A stretch of DNA of 64,000 nt from Paenibacillus oleatilyticus (lineage in GTDB: Bacteria > Bacillota > Bacilli > Paenibacillales > NBRC-103111), in contig NZ_JAHNZO010000006.1 in NCBI RefSeq assembly GCF_018998565.1, forward strand, positions 221,646 through 285,645. Direction: 5' to 3'. Shown piece after piece: positions 52,984-61,170 of this stretch. A program made the position numbers and the translations under genes. The notes below the pieces were generated by a model. That model had not been told where the DNA came from. It saw only the letters and a list, made by a program, of their open reading frames with translations, and ran no database searches. Position 1 is the first letter of the stretch; the number at the start of each line of letters is the position of its first letter.

Positions 52984-53621
52984 GGCGGCGGCTCCCGGTC
53001 CGGCGAGCGATTGATTTTGGCGTATTCCTCGGCGATGACATACTGGTTGACGTTTTCCTGGTACATGAACATTTCCACCTCCAACGGGCTCGGCTCCTCG
53101 TTGAACTTTTTCTTGAACAGGTGATTGAAAAAGACGATCATCCCGATGCCGATGCCAAACGAATACGGAATTTGCAGCAGCAGCGGACGTTCAGTCTGTT
53201 TGCCGGTAAGCAGCTTATAGATGCTCCGGTGGACTTCGGCCATGCTGACGTCGGCGTGAAAGTTCATAATGGCCAGACCCGATCCGATAAAAAGCAGCAG
53301 CCACACCAGAACGATGAGAAACATGCTGGGAGGGCGCGTTTTTCCCGAAATTTCAACCAGCGTGTGCGGTTCGCCAAAATGCTCGATGGTCATGGCCGGA
53401 AACCGCTCTTTGATTTTGCGTACGACCCGCATCATATCGATAAGCAGCAAGCTGCCGTCATGCTCCTCGGGGCGGTACAATTCCAGCTCAAGCAGCTCGG
53501 CCTCATACTCGGGCTCCGTCAAAAAGACGGCAATATGCCCGAGCCGAATCGGATCGCCGCGGCTGGCCCGCATCCGTTTGCGCAATCGGATGTACAGGGA
53601 CGGAGCGGAAGCACGGTTCAT
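52980..53621 (-). CDS. spoVAA: Stage V sporulation protein AA
   Basis: 213 residues from the ATG at 53621, chosen because AAGGGAGG lies eight bases upstream; an ATG seven codons earlier overlaps that site. SpoVAA features: LYIRLRKRMRASRGDPIRLG, LLLIDMMRVVRKIKERFPAM, then two C-terminal membrane helices (FLIVLVWLLLFIGSGLAIM, IPYSFGIGIGMIVFFNHLF). First gene of the operon, behind a sigma-G-type promoter. The genes spoVAC, spoVAD and spoVAE, which follow spoVAB in Bacillus subtilis, are absent here and should be elsewhere in this genome. Confidence 0.9.
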   Translation of the reverse strand: MNRASAPSLYIRLRKRMRASRGDPIRLGHIAVFLTEPEYEAELLELELYRPEEHDGSLLLIDMMRVVRKIKERFPAMTIEHFGEPHTLVEISGKTRPPSMFLIVLVWLLLFIGSGLAIMNFHADVSMAEVHRSIYKLLTGKQTERPLLLQIPYSFGIGIGMIVFFNHLFKKKFNEEPSPLEVEMFMYQENVNQYVIAEEYAKINRSPDREPPP

Positions 53622-53653
53622 CTCCGAATCCTCCCTTACCATGCATTTAACGG

Positions 53654-53684
53654 TAGTATGAATAATTACGCATGGCGGTAAACA
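53654..53684 (-). promoter_or_regulatory. Sigma-G-type promoter of the spoVA operon
   Basis: Minus-strand TGTTTA (53684-53679), 18 bp, CATACTA (53660-53654). The -10 is a perfect forespore sigma-G match and the operon is known to be forespore-expressed in relatives. Confidence 0.65.
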
Positions 53685-53801
53685 TCCCGGGCCTTGGCAA
53701 AAATTTCACTGGGAGCCGAAGCATAAAGGAAAGCGGCGTAACAAACAGTAAAGGCAAGATCAAAGATCACCCAAACTTTCTTAGAGGAAGGTGTCGAGCA
53801 T

Positions 53802-54017
53802 ATGAGAAGAACGGCTTTAACGCTCGTAATCATCGGGGCTTTAAACTGGCTGTTGGTCGGATTGTTTCAATGGGACTTGGTTGCCGCCTTGTTCGGAGGC
53901 GACGCCCATCGGGTATCTTCGGGCTTAAGCCGAATTATTTATACATTGGTCGGTTTGGCGGGGTTGTACTGCATCGCCTTGCTGTTCCGCGACGACGACA
54001 GAGCCCGGGCCCGGTAA
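53802..54017 (+). CDS. DUF378 family small membrane protein
   Basis: 71 residues: MRRTALTLVIIGALNWLLVG then FQWDLVAALFGGDAHR and IYTLVGLAGLYCIALLF, the two-helix DUF378 pattern. Site GGAAGG. It runs opposite to its neighbours between two convergent terminators. Function unknown. Confidence 0.85.
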   Translation: MRRTALTLVIIGALNWLLVGLFQWDLVAALFGGDAHRVSSGLSRIIYTLVGLAGLYCIALLFRDDDRARAR

Positions 54018-54046
54018 CGGCAAGCTCCTTAAGAATCGCAAGAGGG

Positions 54047-54072
54047 CGAGAACGTTTGCTCGTTCTCTTTTT
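54047..54072 (+). terminator. Terminator of the DUF378 gene
   Basis: GAGAACG (54047-54053) with CGTTCTC (54060-54066) and TTTTT. Confidence 0.8.
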
Positions 54073-54081
54073 AGGCGGCAA

Positions 54082-54129
54082 TAAAAAAACAGCTCCCCGT
54101 CGATTCCTGGAAAAGGAACCTCGGAGAGC
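54082..54129 (-). terminator. Terminator of the spoIIA operon
   Basis: Minus-strand stem from AGCTCTCCG-TTCC to GGAA-GGGGAGCT with a T-rich loop, followed by GTTTTTTT, 18 bp after the sigF stop. Confidence 0.75.
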
Positions 54130-54146
54130 TTATTTAGGCAGGATCG

Positions 54147-54902
54147 TTATTGGGCAATTTGATCCTTGATCGATTGTAATATTTTTTTCTCGAGCCGCGA
54201 GACCTGTACCTGGGAAATACCAAGCCTGCTGGCTACCTCGGACTGCGTCTGATCCCGGAAGTAACGAAGGTATACGATCAAGCGTTCCCGTTCGTTCAGC
54301 GCGCCGATCGCCTCATTAAGCGCCAGCTTGTCGAACCACTTGTCTCCGCCCTCGTCCGCGATCTGGTCCATCAAAGTGATCGGGTCGCCATCGTTTTCAA
54401 AAACGGTTTCATGGATCGAGGACAAAGGTTTGTTCGCTTCTTGGGCGAAGACGACCTCCTCCGGCGTGATTTGAAGCTCCTCCGCCACTTCCTTGATCGT
54501 CGGCAGCCGGCCGTTCCGTTTCGAAAGCTCGTCCTTCGTCTTGCGGATTTTGTTGGCCAGCTCCTTGAGCGAACGGCTGACCTTCAGCGTTCCGTCGTCG
54601 CGCAGAAAACGCTGGATCTCCCCGATGATCATCGGGACCGCATACGTTGAAAACTTCACATCATACGACAAGTCAAACTTATCCACCGACTTGAGCAGTC
54701 CGATGCAGCCGATCTGAAACAAGTCCTCGGCCTCGTAGCCCCGGTTGAGAAACCGCTGCACCACCGACCAGACCAGACGGATGTTGCATTGCACCAGCGT
54801 ATCTCTGGCCACCGTATCACCGGACTGGCTGAGCGCGATCAATCGTTTGACTTCGCTATCGTCCAAATAGCTGTGTGAGGCGTGCTTCAAATCTACATCC
54901 AT
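54147..54902 (-). CDS. sigF: RNA polymerase sigma-F factor
   Basis: 251 residues. Region 2: NIRLVWSVVQRFLNRGYEAE, DLFQIGCIGLLKSVDKFD, YAVPMIIGEIQRFLRDDG; region 3 around RTKDELSKRNGRLPTIKEVA; region 4 helix-turn-helix: RDQTQSEVASRLGISQVQVS. The first forespore-specific sigma factor, held inactive by SpoIIAB until septation. Third gene of spoIIA, 12 bp after spoIIAB. Confidence 0.97.
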   Translation of the reverse strand: MDVDLKHASHSYLDDSEVKRLIALSQSGDTVARDTLVQCNIRLVWSVVQRFLNRGYEAEDLFQIGCIGLLKSVDKFDLSYDVKFSTYAVPMIIGEIQRFLRDDGTLKVSRSLKELANKIRKTKDELSKRNGRLPTIKEVAEELQITPEEVVFAQEANKPLSSIHETVFENDGDPITLMDQIADEGGDKWFDKLALNEAIGALNERERLIVYLRYFRDQTQSEVASRLGISQVQVSRLEKKILQSIKDQIAQ

Positions 54903-54914
54903 GAGATCAGACCC

Positions 54915-55361
54915 CTAATTGAAAAGAGCTTTTTTCGATTCGATTCGCTTCTTCATTCTAATCGTGGTGCCTGTGCCTAAGGCTGTCGTCACTTCGATCG
55001 CATCCATGAAATTTTCCATAATCGTGAAGCCCATGCCAGAGCGTTCCAGCTCCGGCTTCGACGTATAAAGCGGCTGCTTGGCCAGATCCAGATCCTCGAT
55101 CCCCGATCCTTCGTCCGTCACGGTAATAAAAACCGTGTCCCCTTCGAGCTCGGCCGAAATCGTTACAATCCCGTCGGGGCGGTTGTCGTAGCCGTGAATG
55201 ATGGAGTTCGTTACCGCTTCGGACACGACCGTCTTGATATCCGTCAGCTCATCCAGCGTCGGATCCAGCTGCGATACGAAAGCGGCGACGGTGACACGGG
55301 CGAACGATTCGTTCTCGGAGCGGCTCGCAAACTTCAGCGTCATAAAGTTTCGTTCACTCAT
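54915..55361 (-). CDS. spoIIAB: Anti-sigma F factor / serine kinase SpoIIAB
   Basis: 148 residues of the GHKL ATPase fold: N-box [16 protein letters not shown]1 box DEGSGI, G2 box [10 protein letters not shown]. It binds and blocks sigma-F and phosphorylates SpoIIAA at its conserved serine. It overlaps spoIIAA by 4 bp (ATGA), ensuring coupled production of the two antagonists. Confidence 0.97.
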   Translation of the reverse strand: MSERNFMTLKFASRSENESFARVTVAAFVSQLDPTLDELTDIKTVVSEAVTNSIIHGYDNRPDGIVTISAELEGDTVFITVTDEGSGIEDLDLAKQPLYTSKPELERSGMGFTIMENFMDAIEVTTALGTGTTIRMKKRIESKKALFN

Positions 55362-55711
55362 AGGGCGACCTCCAGACTTTGCAGCGCTTTTGTTTCGTTG
55401 TCCTGAATCGATAAAATTTTGAATAGCCCGGACATTTCAAGAAGCCGGTACACGGCGGGATTCAGGTCGCAGACGACCATTTTGCCGCCGCGCGCCGTAA
55501 TCTGCTTGTAGCGGCCCAGAATGACGCCGAGGCCGGAGCTGTCCATGAAGGTCAGCTCTTTGAAGCTCATAATAATGTGGTTGACGTTTCCACGCATGAC
55601 CGCCTCTTCCATCCGCGTTTTGACCGTGTCTGCCGTATGATGGTCCAGCTCTCCCTGAAGCCTGACGATCAGCGTTTGGCGGTAATGTTCGAGTTCGATT
55701 TGCAGACTCAA
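55358..55711 (-). CDS. spoIIAA: Anti-sigma F factor antagonist SpoIIAA
   Basis: Start at TTG 55711, where AAGGAG stands eight bases upstream; this gives 117 residues, the length in Bacillus subtilis, and puts the phosphorylated serine at position 58 in [19 protein letters not shown] fold. The unphosphorylated form frees sigma-F from SpoIIAB. The longer frame from 55744 overlaps the candidate sigma-H promoter and lacks a good site. Confidence 0.95.
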   Translation of the reverse strand: MSLQIELEHYRQTLIVRLQGELDHHTADTVKTRMEEAVMRGNVNHIIMSFKELTFMDSSGLGVILGRYKQITARGGKMVVCDLNPAVYRLLEMSGLFKILSIQDNETKALQSLEVAL

Positions 55712-55742
55712 GCTGCTCACTCCTTCCCGTTCATGCACACTC

Positions 55743-55769
55743 ATTTCTACGTGAAGGAATCCTTTTCCT
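55743..55769 (-). promoter_or_regulatory. Candidate sigma-H promoter of spoIIA
   Basis: Minus-strand AGGAAAA (55769-55763) and GAAAT (55747-55743) spaced 15 bp, similar to the sigma-H pattern (AGGAWWW, GAAT) expected for this operon. Confidence 0.4.
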
Positions 55770-55841
55770 GCCCCCCGACAAAACTAGAAGAAATGCGCTA
55801 TAACTAGAACAAAAGCGACAGAAAGCGCAGCGGAATAGCGC

Positions 55842-55879
55842 AAAATCCCCGCGGCGGCGTAGGCTGTATCTGCGGGGAT
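55842..55879 (-). terminator. Terminator between dacF and spoIIA
   Basis: ATCCCCGC/GCGGGGAT stem with TTTT on the minus strand. It separates dacF from spoIIAA, which are partly co-transcribed in Bacillus subtilis. Confidence 0.65.
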
Positions 55880-55910
55880 CATGCTGTGTATGTCAGGCCG
55901 CGGCTATTCG

Positions 55911-57089
55911 TCAATCCAAGAAAAACATCCGCTTCGCCGTTCGTTTCGTCAAGGTCCACCAGCCGGCTTTTTTCACATTCACGGGCGCTTCCAGCGCGAA
56001 TTCGGTCAATACCTGATCGCCTTTGTACACGACGATTTTCCCGATCGAATCCCCGGCCGCAACCGGCGCTTTCAAATCCGTCCGCAGCTGCACTTCGTGG
56101 CGGATTCCGTCGGCCGCTTCCCCTTTTTTGAGCAGCAGGCTGTACGGATGCGTGGCCGTCAACGGGACAACCGGCACCTCGCCTTTGCCGATTCTTAATT
56201 CACCGAGCGAATCTCCGGTCTTGTAGATCGGAAGATTCGTATATTGCGAGAACGCATAATCGAACATCCGCGTGACTTCCGCATTGCGCGTTTTCGTATC
56301 CGGTTCACCCATGACTACGGAAATGACGCGCAGATTGTCGCGCTTCGCCGTTGCCGACAGACAAAATTTCGCTTCACTCGTATAACCGGTTTTTAAGCCG
56401 TCCGCCCCCGTATAAAAGCGCACCAGCTTGTTCGTATTCACGAGCCAAAACGGCTTGGGCGTTTCCTTGCGCAAATAATCTTGGTACAAGCCGGTATACT
56501 GGGTAATCTCTTCGTGCTTAAGCAATTCTTTGGACATCAGCGCAATATCGTAGGCGGAAGAGTAATGATTTTCGGCAGGCAGTCCGTTCGGATTGGCAAA
56601 ATGGGTATTTTTCATCCCCAGCTGCGCGGCACGCTCGTTCATCATCCGGACGAACGCTTGTTCCGTACCGGCAATTTTCTCTGCCATCGCTACTGATGCG
56701 TCATTGCCTGAGGCCATGGCGATGCCTTTCAGCATATCGCGTACCGTCATTTCCTCGCCGACTTCCAGAAAAATCTGCGATCCGCCCATGGAAGCGGCGT
56801 ATTCGCTTGTCCGCACCTTCTCGTCCAGCTTGATTTTGCCTTGGTCCAGCGCTTCCATAATAAGCAGCATCGTCATAATTTTCGTGATGCTGGCCGGGGG
56901 AAGCCTCGCGTCTTTGTTTTTCTCGTGAATGACCGTGCCGGAATCCGCATCGACGATAACGGAAGATACGGCATTCGGAGCCAGCTCAACCGGCTGCGCC
57001 CTTTTCGCCTCCTCCGCCATCGCGGACGGCAGCGTAACCAGCAGCAGAAGCTGGATGCAAATCGACCACTTGATCACTTTCCTGAGCAT
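55911..57089 (-). CDS. dacF: D-alanyl-D-alanine carboxypeptidase DacF
   Basis: Start at ATG 57089 (392 residues), preceded by GGAGGGGAG and followed by a signal peptide (WSICIQLLLLVTLPSAMAEE). Penicillin-binding motifs: S67-I-T-K70, S127-G-N129 and K233-T-G235. A low-molecular-mass PBP that trims pentapeptide stems in the forespore. C-terminal beta domain and membrane-associated helix end WWTLTKRTAKRMFFLD. The frame upstream of the ATG has no site. Confidence 0.93.
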   Translation of the reverse strand: MLRKVIKWSICIQLLLLVTLPSAMAEEAKRAQPVELAPNAVSSVIVDADSGTVIHEKNKDARLPPASITKIMTMLLIMEALDQGKIKLDEKVRTSEYAASMGGSQIFLEVGEEMTVRDMLKGIAMASGNDASVAMAEKIAGTEQAFVRMMNERAAQLGMKNTHFANPNGLPAENHYSSAYDIALMSKELLKHEEITQYTGLYQDYLRKETPKPFWLVNTNKLVRFYTGADGLKTGYTSEAKFCLSATAKRDNLRVISVVMGEPDTKTRNAEVTRMFDYAFSQYTNLPIYKTGDSLGELRIGKGEVPVVPLTATHPYSLLLKKGEAADGIRHEVQLRTDLKAPVAAGDSIGKIVVYKGDQVLTEFALEAPVNVKKAGWWTLTKRTAKRMFFLD

Positions 57090-57243
57090 AACCCTATTCT
57101 CCCCTCCTGTCGGAGCTCGATTGTAGGTACTGGTATTCAGTGTTGACGAATCTGGAACAAAATATTCCAAAACAGGAAAACAAACAGCCGGAAAGTAGAC
57201 CGATTCCGGGCCGGCATTAACATGCGCACTGGAGGGTGCGGCT

Positions 57244-57765
57244 CTAATGCGCGGTCGGGAACACGCGGCGCACCAAATCCGCAAACCCTTGCACGAATCC
57301 GCCGACCGGACGTCCCGCTCGCACATCCGCTATATACGTATTGACACGCCCGACAAAATCCGGATTGACAGATACGTAGACGCGCTGTACGTTCGCATCC
57401 GTCGCCCGGACTTTCCCGGCGATACGATTTTCAACATCCTGCGTCAGAGTCTGGTTCGGTTTCATGACGGACGCCACATAAGCCGTACGGTCGGTTACAA
57501 GCACATTCGCCGTCTGGACTTCCGGCACCTCGGAGACGATTTTGCTAGATGCTACGTCCGCGATATCGATTTTTCTGGCGGTCGTTTGATACGGTTGAGC
57601 CCCCGGATTCGTTCCCTGGTGTGTGTAATTCGTCTGGGTCTGCTGCTGGGGTTGGGCAGCTTGCTGCTGCATACGCGCCTGCTGCCTGTTCGTGCAGCCG
57701 GCAGCCAGGACGGCGACGCAGCCAAGCACGATTGAGGCGCGGCCCCATACTTTAACGTGATTCAT
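57244..57765 (-). CDS. YhcN/YlaJ family spore lipoprotein
   Basis: 173 residues from ATG 57765 (GGGAGG upstream). Lipobox LAAGC at ~20-24; then a glutamine-rich linker (RQQARMQQQAAQPQQQTQTN) and the YhcN/YlaJ domain (TANVLVTDRTAYVASVM, IAGKVRATDANVQRVYVSVN, VNTYIADVRAGRPVGGF). Spore inner-membrane lipoprotein. Its promoter carries the forespore sigma-G pattern. Confidence 0.85.
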   Translation of the reverse strand: MNHVKVWGRASIVLGCVAVLAAGCTNRQQARMQQQAAQPQQQTQTNYTHQGTNPGAQPYQTTARKIDIADVASSKIVSEVPEVQTANVLVTDRTAYVASVMKPNQTLTQDVENRIAGKVRATDANVQRVYVSVNPDFVGRVNTYIADVRAGRPVGGFVQGFADLVRRVFPTAH

Positions 57766-57801
57766 CGTAGTTTCAGCCTCCCTCTTGGTGATTGTCCGTC
57801 T

Positions 57802-57832
57802 TAGTATGCTTACTCCCATCGTTTGGCATGCA
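57802..57832 (-). promoter_or_regulatory. Sigma-G-type promoter of the YhcN-family gene
   Basis: Minus-strand TGCATG (57832-57827), 18 bp, CATACTA (57808-57802), the same arrangement as at spoVAA. Confidence 0.65.
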
Positions 57833-57839
57833 CGCAAAG

Positions 57840-57865
57840 AAGCCCGGGACGAAAATCCCGGGCTT
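57840..57865 (-). terminator. Terminator of the pdp gene
   Basis: Perfect 10-bp stem AAGCCCGGGA/TCCCGGGCTT with a 6-nt loop, 22 bp after the pdp stop; short T tail. Confidence 0.7.
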
Positions 57866-57887
57866 TCATGTATGGATCACCAGCTAA

Positions 57888-59219
57888 TTATAACTTGCGG
57901 ATGCCGTCCTTCGTGATAACGGCATAAATCAACTTCAACTTTTCGGCAGGCGCCGAAGCGATCGTGAAAGCGGCAGCCGTCCGCCGCATCATTTCCGCCG
58001 TTTCTGCCGAATCCTCGCGGTTGATGTACAGCTCGGCAAGCGGCTCGCCCTTCTTCACCGGATCGCCGACACGCTTGAACAGCTTGATGCCCACGGCCAG
58101 ATCGATCTTGTCTTCTTTGGTCGCGCGGCCCGCGCCAAGCAGCATGGCGGTAATCCCCAGCGCTTCCGCATCGATCGCAGCTACATAGCCTTCTTCCGGC
58201 GCCGGAACGTCCACACGACGGGCGGCTTGGGGAAGCCGTGCGGGATCTTCCGCAATATGGGCGTCGCCTCCCTGCGCGGCAATGAACTGCTTCAGCTTCG
58301 CGAGCGCCTCGCCGTTGTCAAGCAAGCGGGTGACGAGCTCCTTCGCTTCGGCTTCGCCGTCCGCTTTGCCTCCAAGGCGCACCATGTGCGCCGCCAGTTC
58401 GAGACAAATCTCCGTCAGCTCGGCCGGCCCCCGGCCGCTGAGCGTATCGATCGCCTCCAGCACCTCAAGCGAGTTGCCGATCGAAGGACCGAGCGGCTCA
58501 TCCATGTTCGTAATCACCGCAACCGTCTCCCGCCCGACCTCCGTTCCGATATCGACCATCGCTTGAGCCAGCTTGATGGAATCGTCCAACGATTTCATAA
58601 ACGCGCCGCGTCCGGTCTTGACATCGAGGACGATGGCGTCCGCACCGGAAGCGATTTTTTTGCTCATGATCGAGCTGGCAATCAAGGGAATCGATTCTAC
58701 CGTGGCCGTCACGTCCCGCAAGCCGTACAGCTTCTTGTCCGCCGGCGTCAGATTGCCGGTTTGACCGACTACCGCAAGCCCGATCTCCCGCACCTGCGCC
58801 AAAAATTGCTCCGTTGTCCGCTCGACGGCAAAACCCGGAATCGCTTCCAGCTTATCGATCGTCCCGCCCGTATGGCCGAGGCCCCGACCAGACATTTTCG
58901 CCACAGGAATCCCGGCTGCCGCCACCAACGGCCCTACGATGAGCGTCGTCGTATCCCCCACACCGCCTGTGCTGTGCTTATCGACCTTGATGCCGGGAAT
59001 GGAGCTTAGATCGACCTGATCTCCCGAACGCGCCATCGCCAGTGTTAAATCGGCCGTTTCCCGCGCGGACATGCCGTTGAAATATACCGCCATTGCCCAA
59101 GCGGACATCTGGTAATCCGGAATTTCCCCTTTCGTATAGCCTTCGATTAAAAAAGCGATTTCTTCGGAGGACAGCTCCTTGCCGTCCCGTTTGCTATGTA
59201 TGATATCGACCGTTCTCAT
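57888..59219 (-). CDS. pdp: Pyrimidine-nucleoside phosphorylase
   Basis: Start at ATG 59219 behind GGGGAG (443 residues). Family signature [16 protein letters not shown] near residue 110 and phosphate-binding [12 protein letters not shown] near 79. Reversibly splits uridine, deoxyuridine and thymidine with phosphate. C-terminal biotinyl-like domain ([16 protein letters not shown]). No other nucleoside genes adjoin it here. Confidence 0.92.
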   Translation of the reverse strand: MRTVDIIHSKRDGKELSSEEIAFLIEGYTKGEIPDYQMSAWAMAVYFNGMSARETADLTLAMARSGDQVDLSSIPGIKVDKHSTGGVGDTTTLIVGPLVAAAGIPVAKMSGRGLGHTGGTIDKLEAIPGFAVERTTEQFLAQVREIGLAVVGQTGNLTPADKKLYGLRDVTATVESIPLIASSIMSKKIASGADAIVLDVKTGRGAFMKSLDDSIKLAQAMVDIGTEVGRETVAVITNMDEPLGPSIGNSLEVLEAIDTLSGRGPAELTEICLELAAHMVRLGGKADGEAEAKELVTRLLDNGEALAKLKQFIAAQGGDAHIAEDPARLPQAARRVDVPAPEEGYVAAIDAEALGITAMLLGAGRATKEDKIDLAVGIKLFKRVGDPVKKGEPLAELYINREDSAETAEMMRRTAAAFTIASAPAEKLKLIYAVITKDGIRKL

Positions 59220-59282
59220 CCGGGCCAACTCCCCTGTCACGTAGTCTCCCCCGTATTATATTCCCTTCGCCGCAAAAAGAAA

Positions 59283-59314
59283 AGAAAGCCCCGGGGAGAC
59301 AGCTCCCGAGACTT
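59283..59314 (-). terminator. Terminator after the cupredoxin gene
   Basis: GGGAG/CTCCC hairpin with flanking complementary GC bases and a T-rich tail on the minus strand. Confidence 0.5.
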
Positions 59315-59345
59315 CCTTGGCTCATGGTTAAATGATATATTCCCG

Positions 59346-59723
59346 TTAGGATACGACGATCTTCGTTTTCATATCCGCGTGCCCCGGACCGCAAGGCAGA
59401 ACGCAGTGCACTTCATACGTACCCGGTTTGTCGAAGGTCACTTCCATCGACTTGGTGTTGTTGTCCAGCTTAACGCTGGTGCCAATGATTTCAAGCGCAT
59501 GAAGCCCTTCCTTGTTCATCAGGGAAACGGTTGTTTTCTCGCCGGCTTTCGCCGTGTATTCCGGCTTATCGAACTGATAGTTCGTCGCTACGAACTTGAT
59601 CGAAGGACCTGCCGATTCCTCTTTTGCCATTTCCGCTTGACGAGCAGAAATGTTCTGGAACAAAACGCCCGCGCCGAGGAGACAGGCGATGATGAACAGT
59701 GAAAACATAGCCCACTTTTGCAT
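59346..59723 (-). CDS. Membrane-anchored cupredoxin with CuA-like ligand set
   Basis: 125 residues with an N-terminal membrane anchor (residues 5-22) and site AAGGGGGG. A cupredoxin fold ends in HCVLPCGPGHADM (C107, C111, H115, M118) with H75 upstream (GLHALEI), the spacing of the binuclear CuA centre of cytochrome oxidase subunit II, but at half that size and without oxidase genes nearby. Probably an external electron carrier or copper protein. Confidence 0.75.
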   Translation of the reverse strand: MQKWAMFSLFIIACLLGAGVLFQNISARQAEMAKEESAGPSIKFVATNYQFDKPEYTAKAGEKTTVSLMNKEGLHALEIIGTSVKLDNNTKSMEVTFDKPGTYEVHCVLPCGPGHADMKTKIVVS

Positions 59724-59914
59724 AGATAATCCCCCCTTACTGTTTGGCCGTAAAGACGTATAGTCTTATTGTACAAAATACGGGCGACTTTACACATGCC
59801 CTTTCATGCCATTCCCGTGAAAAATTTGTGAACAAATTTGGAACGGCTCGATACGGAATTCACGTTTAGCATGAGATAACCTTTAAACCAAAATACGCGG
59901 ACTTCCTCTGCCCG

Positions 59915-59941
59915 CAAAAAAACTCCGCCATACGGCAGAGT
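59915..59941 (-). terminator. Terminator of the yvyF-like gene
   Basis: ACTCTGCC/GGCGGAGT stem (one mismatch or wobble), a 4-nt loop and TTTTTTT on the minus strand. Confidence 0.85.
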
Positions 59942-59955
59942 ATTTACAAATGGAT

Positions 59956-60360
59956 TTAACGGCTGAGCCGATCGCGAATTTGAAAGCCGATGCCCCGCTC
60001 TTTCCGCTTCGCTTCCTGCTGGTTCATCTTATGGATATCGTTCATGATCCGAATCCGGCACGCATTGCATAAGTGATGCTGTCTGATCGGCGAACCGCAG
60101 CTATTGCAGGGATAAGTTAATCCAGGATAATAGGCGACCGGCAGCCGGTTCGATACGATGAATTCGGCGATTCGTTTAACGGAGACCCCCGTAGCCGTGC
60201 TTAGCTCTTCGGTACTTGCCCTCCGGCTGCCGCGCAAATAGCTTTCGCAGCGGTCGAAATCGTCGTGAACCTTATCGATACAATCTTGACACAGATTGCG
60301 CAAATTTTTTTGAAATACTTTTCCACAGTTCGGGCAGTTGGCTACTTTAAGCATCGTCAT
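59956..60360 (-). CDS. yvyF: YvyF-like flagellar-region zinc protein
   Basis: 134 residues from ATG 60360 (GAGGGG upstream; an ATG two codons later is possible). Two four-cysteine zinc ribbons: CPNCGK with CQDC (~8-29) and CNSCGS with CNAC (~80-100), and a middle helix-turn-helix-like stretch (STATGVSVKRIAEFIVSN). In related genomes it lies beside flagellar genes, but not here. Function unproven. Confidence 0.75.
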   Translation of the reverse strand: MTMLKVANCPNCGKVFQKNLRNLCQDCIDKVHDDFDRCESYLRGSRRASTEELSTATGVSVKRIAEFIVSNRLPVAYYPGLTYPCNSCGSPIRQHHLCNACRIRIMNDIHKMNQQEAKRKERGIGFQIRDRLSR

Positions 60361-60517
60361 GGCGGGCACGCCCCTCTTTTTCCTACTTCCGCATCGCTAG
60401 AGTATGGTTCTAATGAATTATCAAAGTAGTCCTATATGCCCAATTGTAGCACAGTTGCTTTGGCCCGAACAGAGGGACATCTCAATTTTTTTGGAACTGC
60501 CCCTAAAGTCATATGTC

Positions 60518-60547
60518 TGAATAACCCCCTTCCGAATTGTCATACTA
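60518..60547 (+). promoter_or_regulatory. Sigma-G-type promoter of the 26-residue peptide
   Basis: TGAATA (60518-60523), 17 bp, CATACTA (60541-60547): a full match to the forespore pattern, 45 bp before the peptide start. A TATAAT overlaps the -10 by two bases. The 60361-60517 gap holds nothing else recognised. Confidence 0.65.
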
Positions 60548-60592
60548 TAATGGACCCATTCCTTCGGGAAGCAGGAACAGGAGGTGCCGTAC

Positions 60593-60673
60593 ATGTCCGA
60601 CAAGCAGCAAGGCCACGGGAATCAGAACACGACGACCCGTACCAGCGACAAAGGCGCGAAGAAATCGAAATAA
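60593..60673 (+). CDS. 26-residue hydrophilic peptide, probable forespore protein
   Basis: A near-perfect site (AGGAGGTG) precedes an ATG with 26 codons: MSDKQQGHGNQNTTTRTSDK then a lysine-rich end. No hydrophobic residues after the first; rich in Q, N, T, K and G, like minor small acid-soluble spore proteins. It has a sigma-G-type promoter and a strong terminator. Not matched to a named family. Confidence 0.7.
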   Translation: MSDKQQGHGNQNTTTRTSDKGAKKSK

Positions 60674-60683
60674 CGAGCCGACA

Positions 60684-60726
60684 AAAAAAGTACTCCCGCT
60701 TCCGAGGAAGGTGGAGTACTTTTTCC
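60684..60726. terminator. Bidirectional terminator between the peptide gene and csaA
   Basis: AGTACTCC/GGAGTACT stem with inner CTTCC/GGAAG pairing, flanked by runs of A and T so that it serves both strands. Confidence 0.9.
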
Positions 60727-60730
60727 ATAG

Positions 60731-61063
60731 CTATGCGATCGGCGTCCCGTTCGGAGCCGTCTGGTCGGGCGCGAGCAAAATGACATCCCCCTGCTCCGGC
60801 ACCCCTCCGAGCACCAGCACCTCGGAAACGTATCCGGCAATACGTCTGGGCGGAAAATTAACAACCGCTACAACCTGTCTGCCGATAAGATCGTCCGGTA
60901 CATACCGCTTTGTAATCTGCGCGCTGGAGCGCTTGATCCCGAGCTCTCCGAAATCGATCTGCAGCTTGATGGCCGGAACCCGCGCTTCCGGGAAAGGCTC
61001 GGCGGCCATCACCGTTCCGATCCGCAGGTCCAGCTTATGAAAATCGTCGATCGTTGCTTCCAT
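60731..61063 (-). CDS. csaA: CsaA, tRNA-binding-domain chaperone-like protein
   Basis: Start at ATG 61063 with GGGAG eight bases upstream (110 residues, the usual length). OB-fold motifs: LDLRIGTVMAAEPFPEARVP, KLQIDFGELGIKRSSAQITK, VNFPPRRIAGYVSEVLVLGG. Linked to protein export as a chaperone in Bacillus and similar to the tRNA-binding domain of aminoacyl-tRNA synthetases. Confidence 0.92.
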   Translation of the reverse strand: MEATIDDFHKLDLRIGTVMAAEPFPEARVPAIKLQIDFGELGIKRSSAQITKRYVPDDLIGRQVVAVVNFPPRRIAGYVSEVLVLGGVPEQGDVILLAPDQTAPNGTPIA

Positions 61064-61170
61064 TCCGCTCACTCCCGAGGTTATTCATTTTTAGTAACCA
61101 TGATAGCCCAGCACAGAGGGGCAAAGCAACGAACCGTTTCGTTATAACGATATTTTACCTTGCGGTCTCG

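Noticed and set aside
54047..54129. Small RNA gene between the two convergent hairpins
   Set aside because: Both hairpins are explained as terminators of the DUF378 gene and the spoIIA operon.
58227..59009. Plus-strand frame (260 codons) opposite pdp
   Set aside because: Shadow of the well-supported phosphorylase gene; low-complexity arginine-rich product and no start signals.
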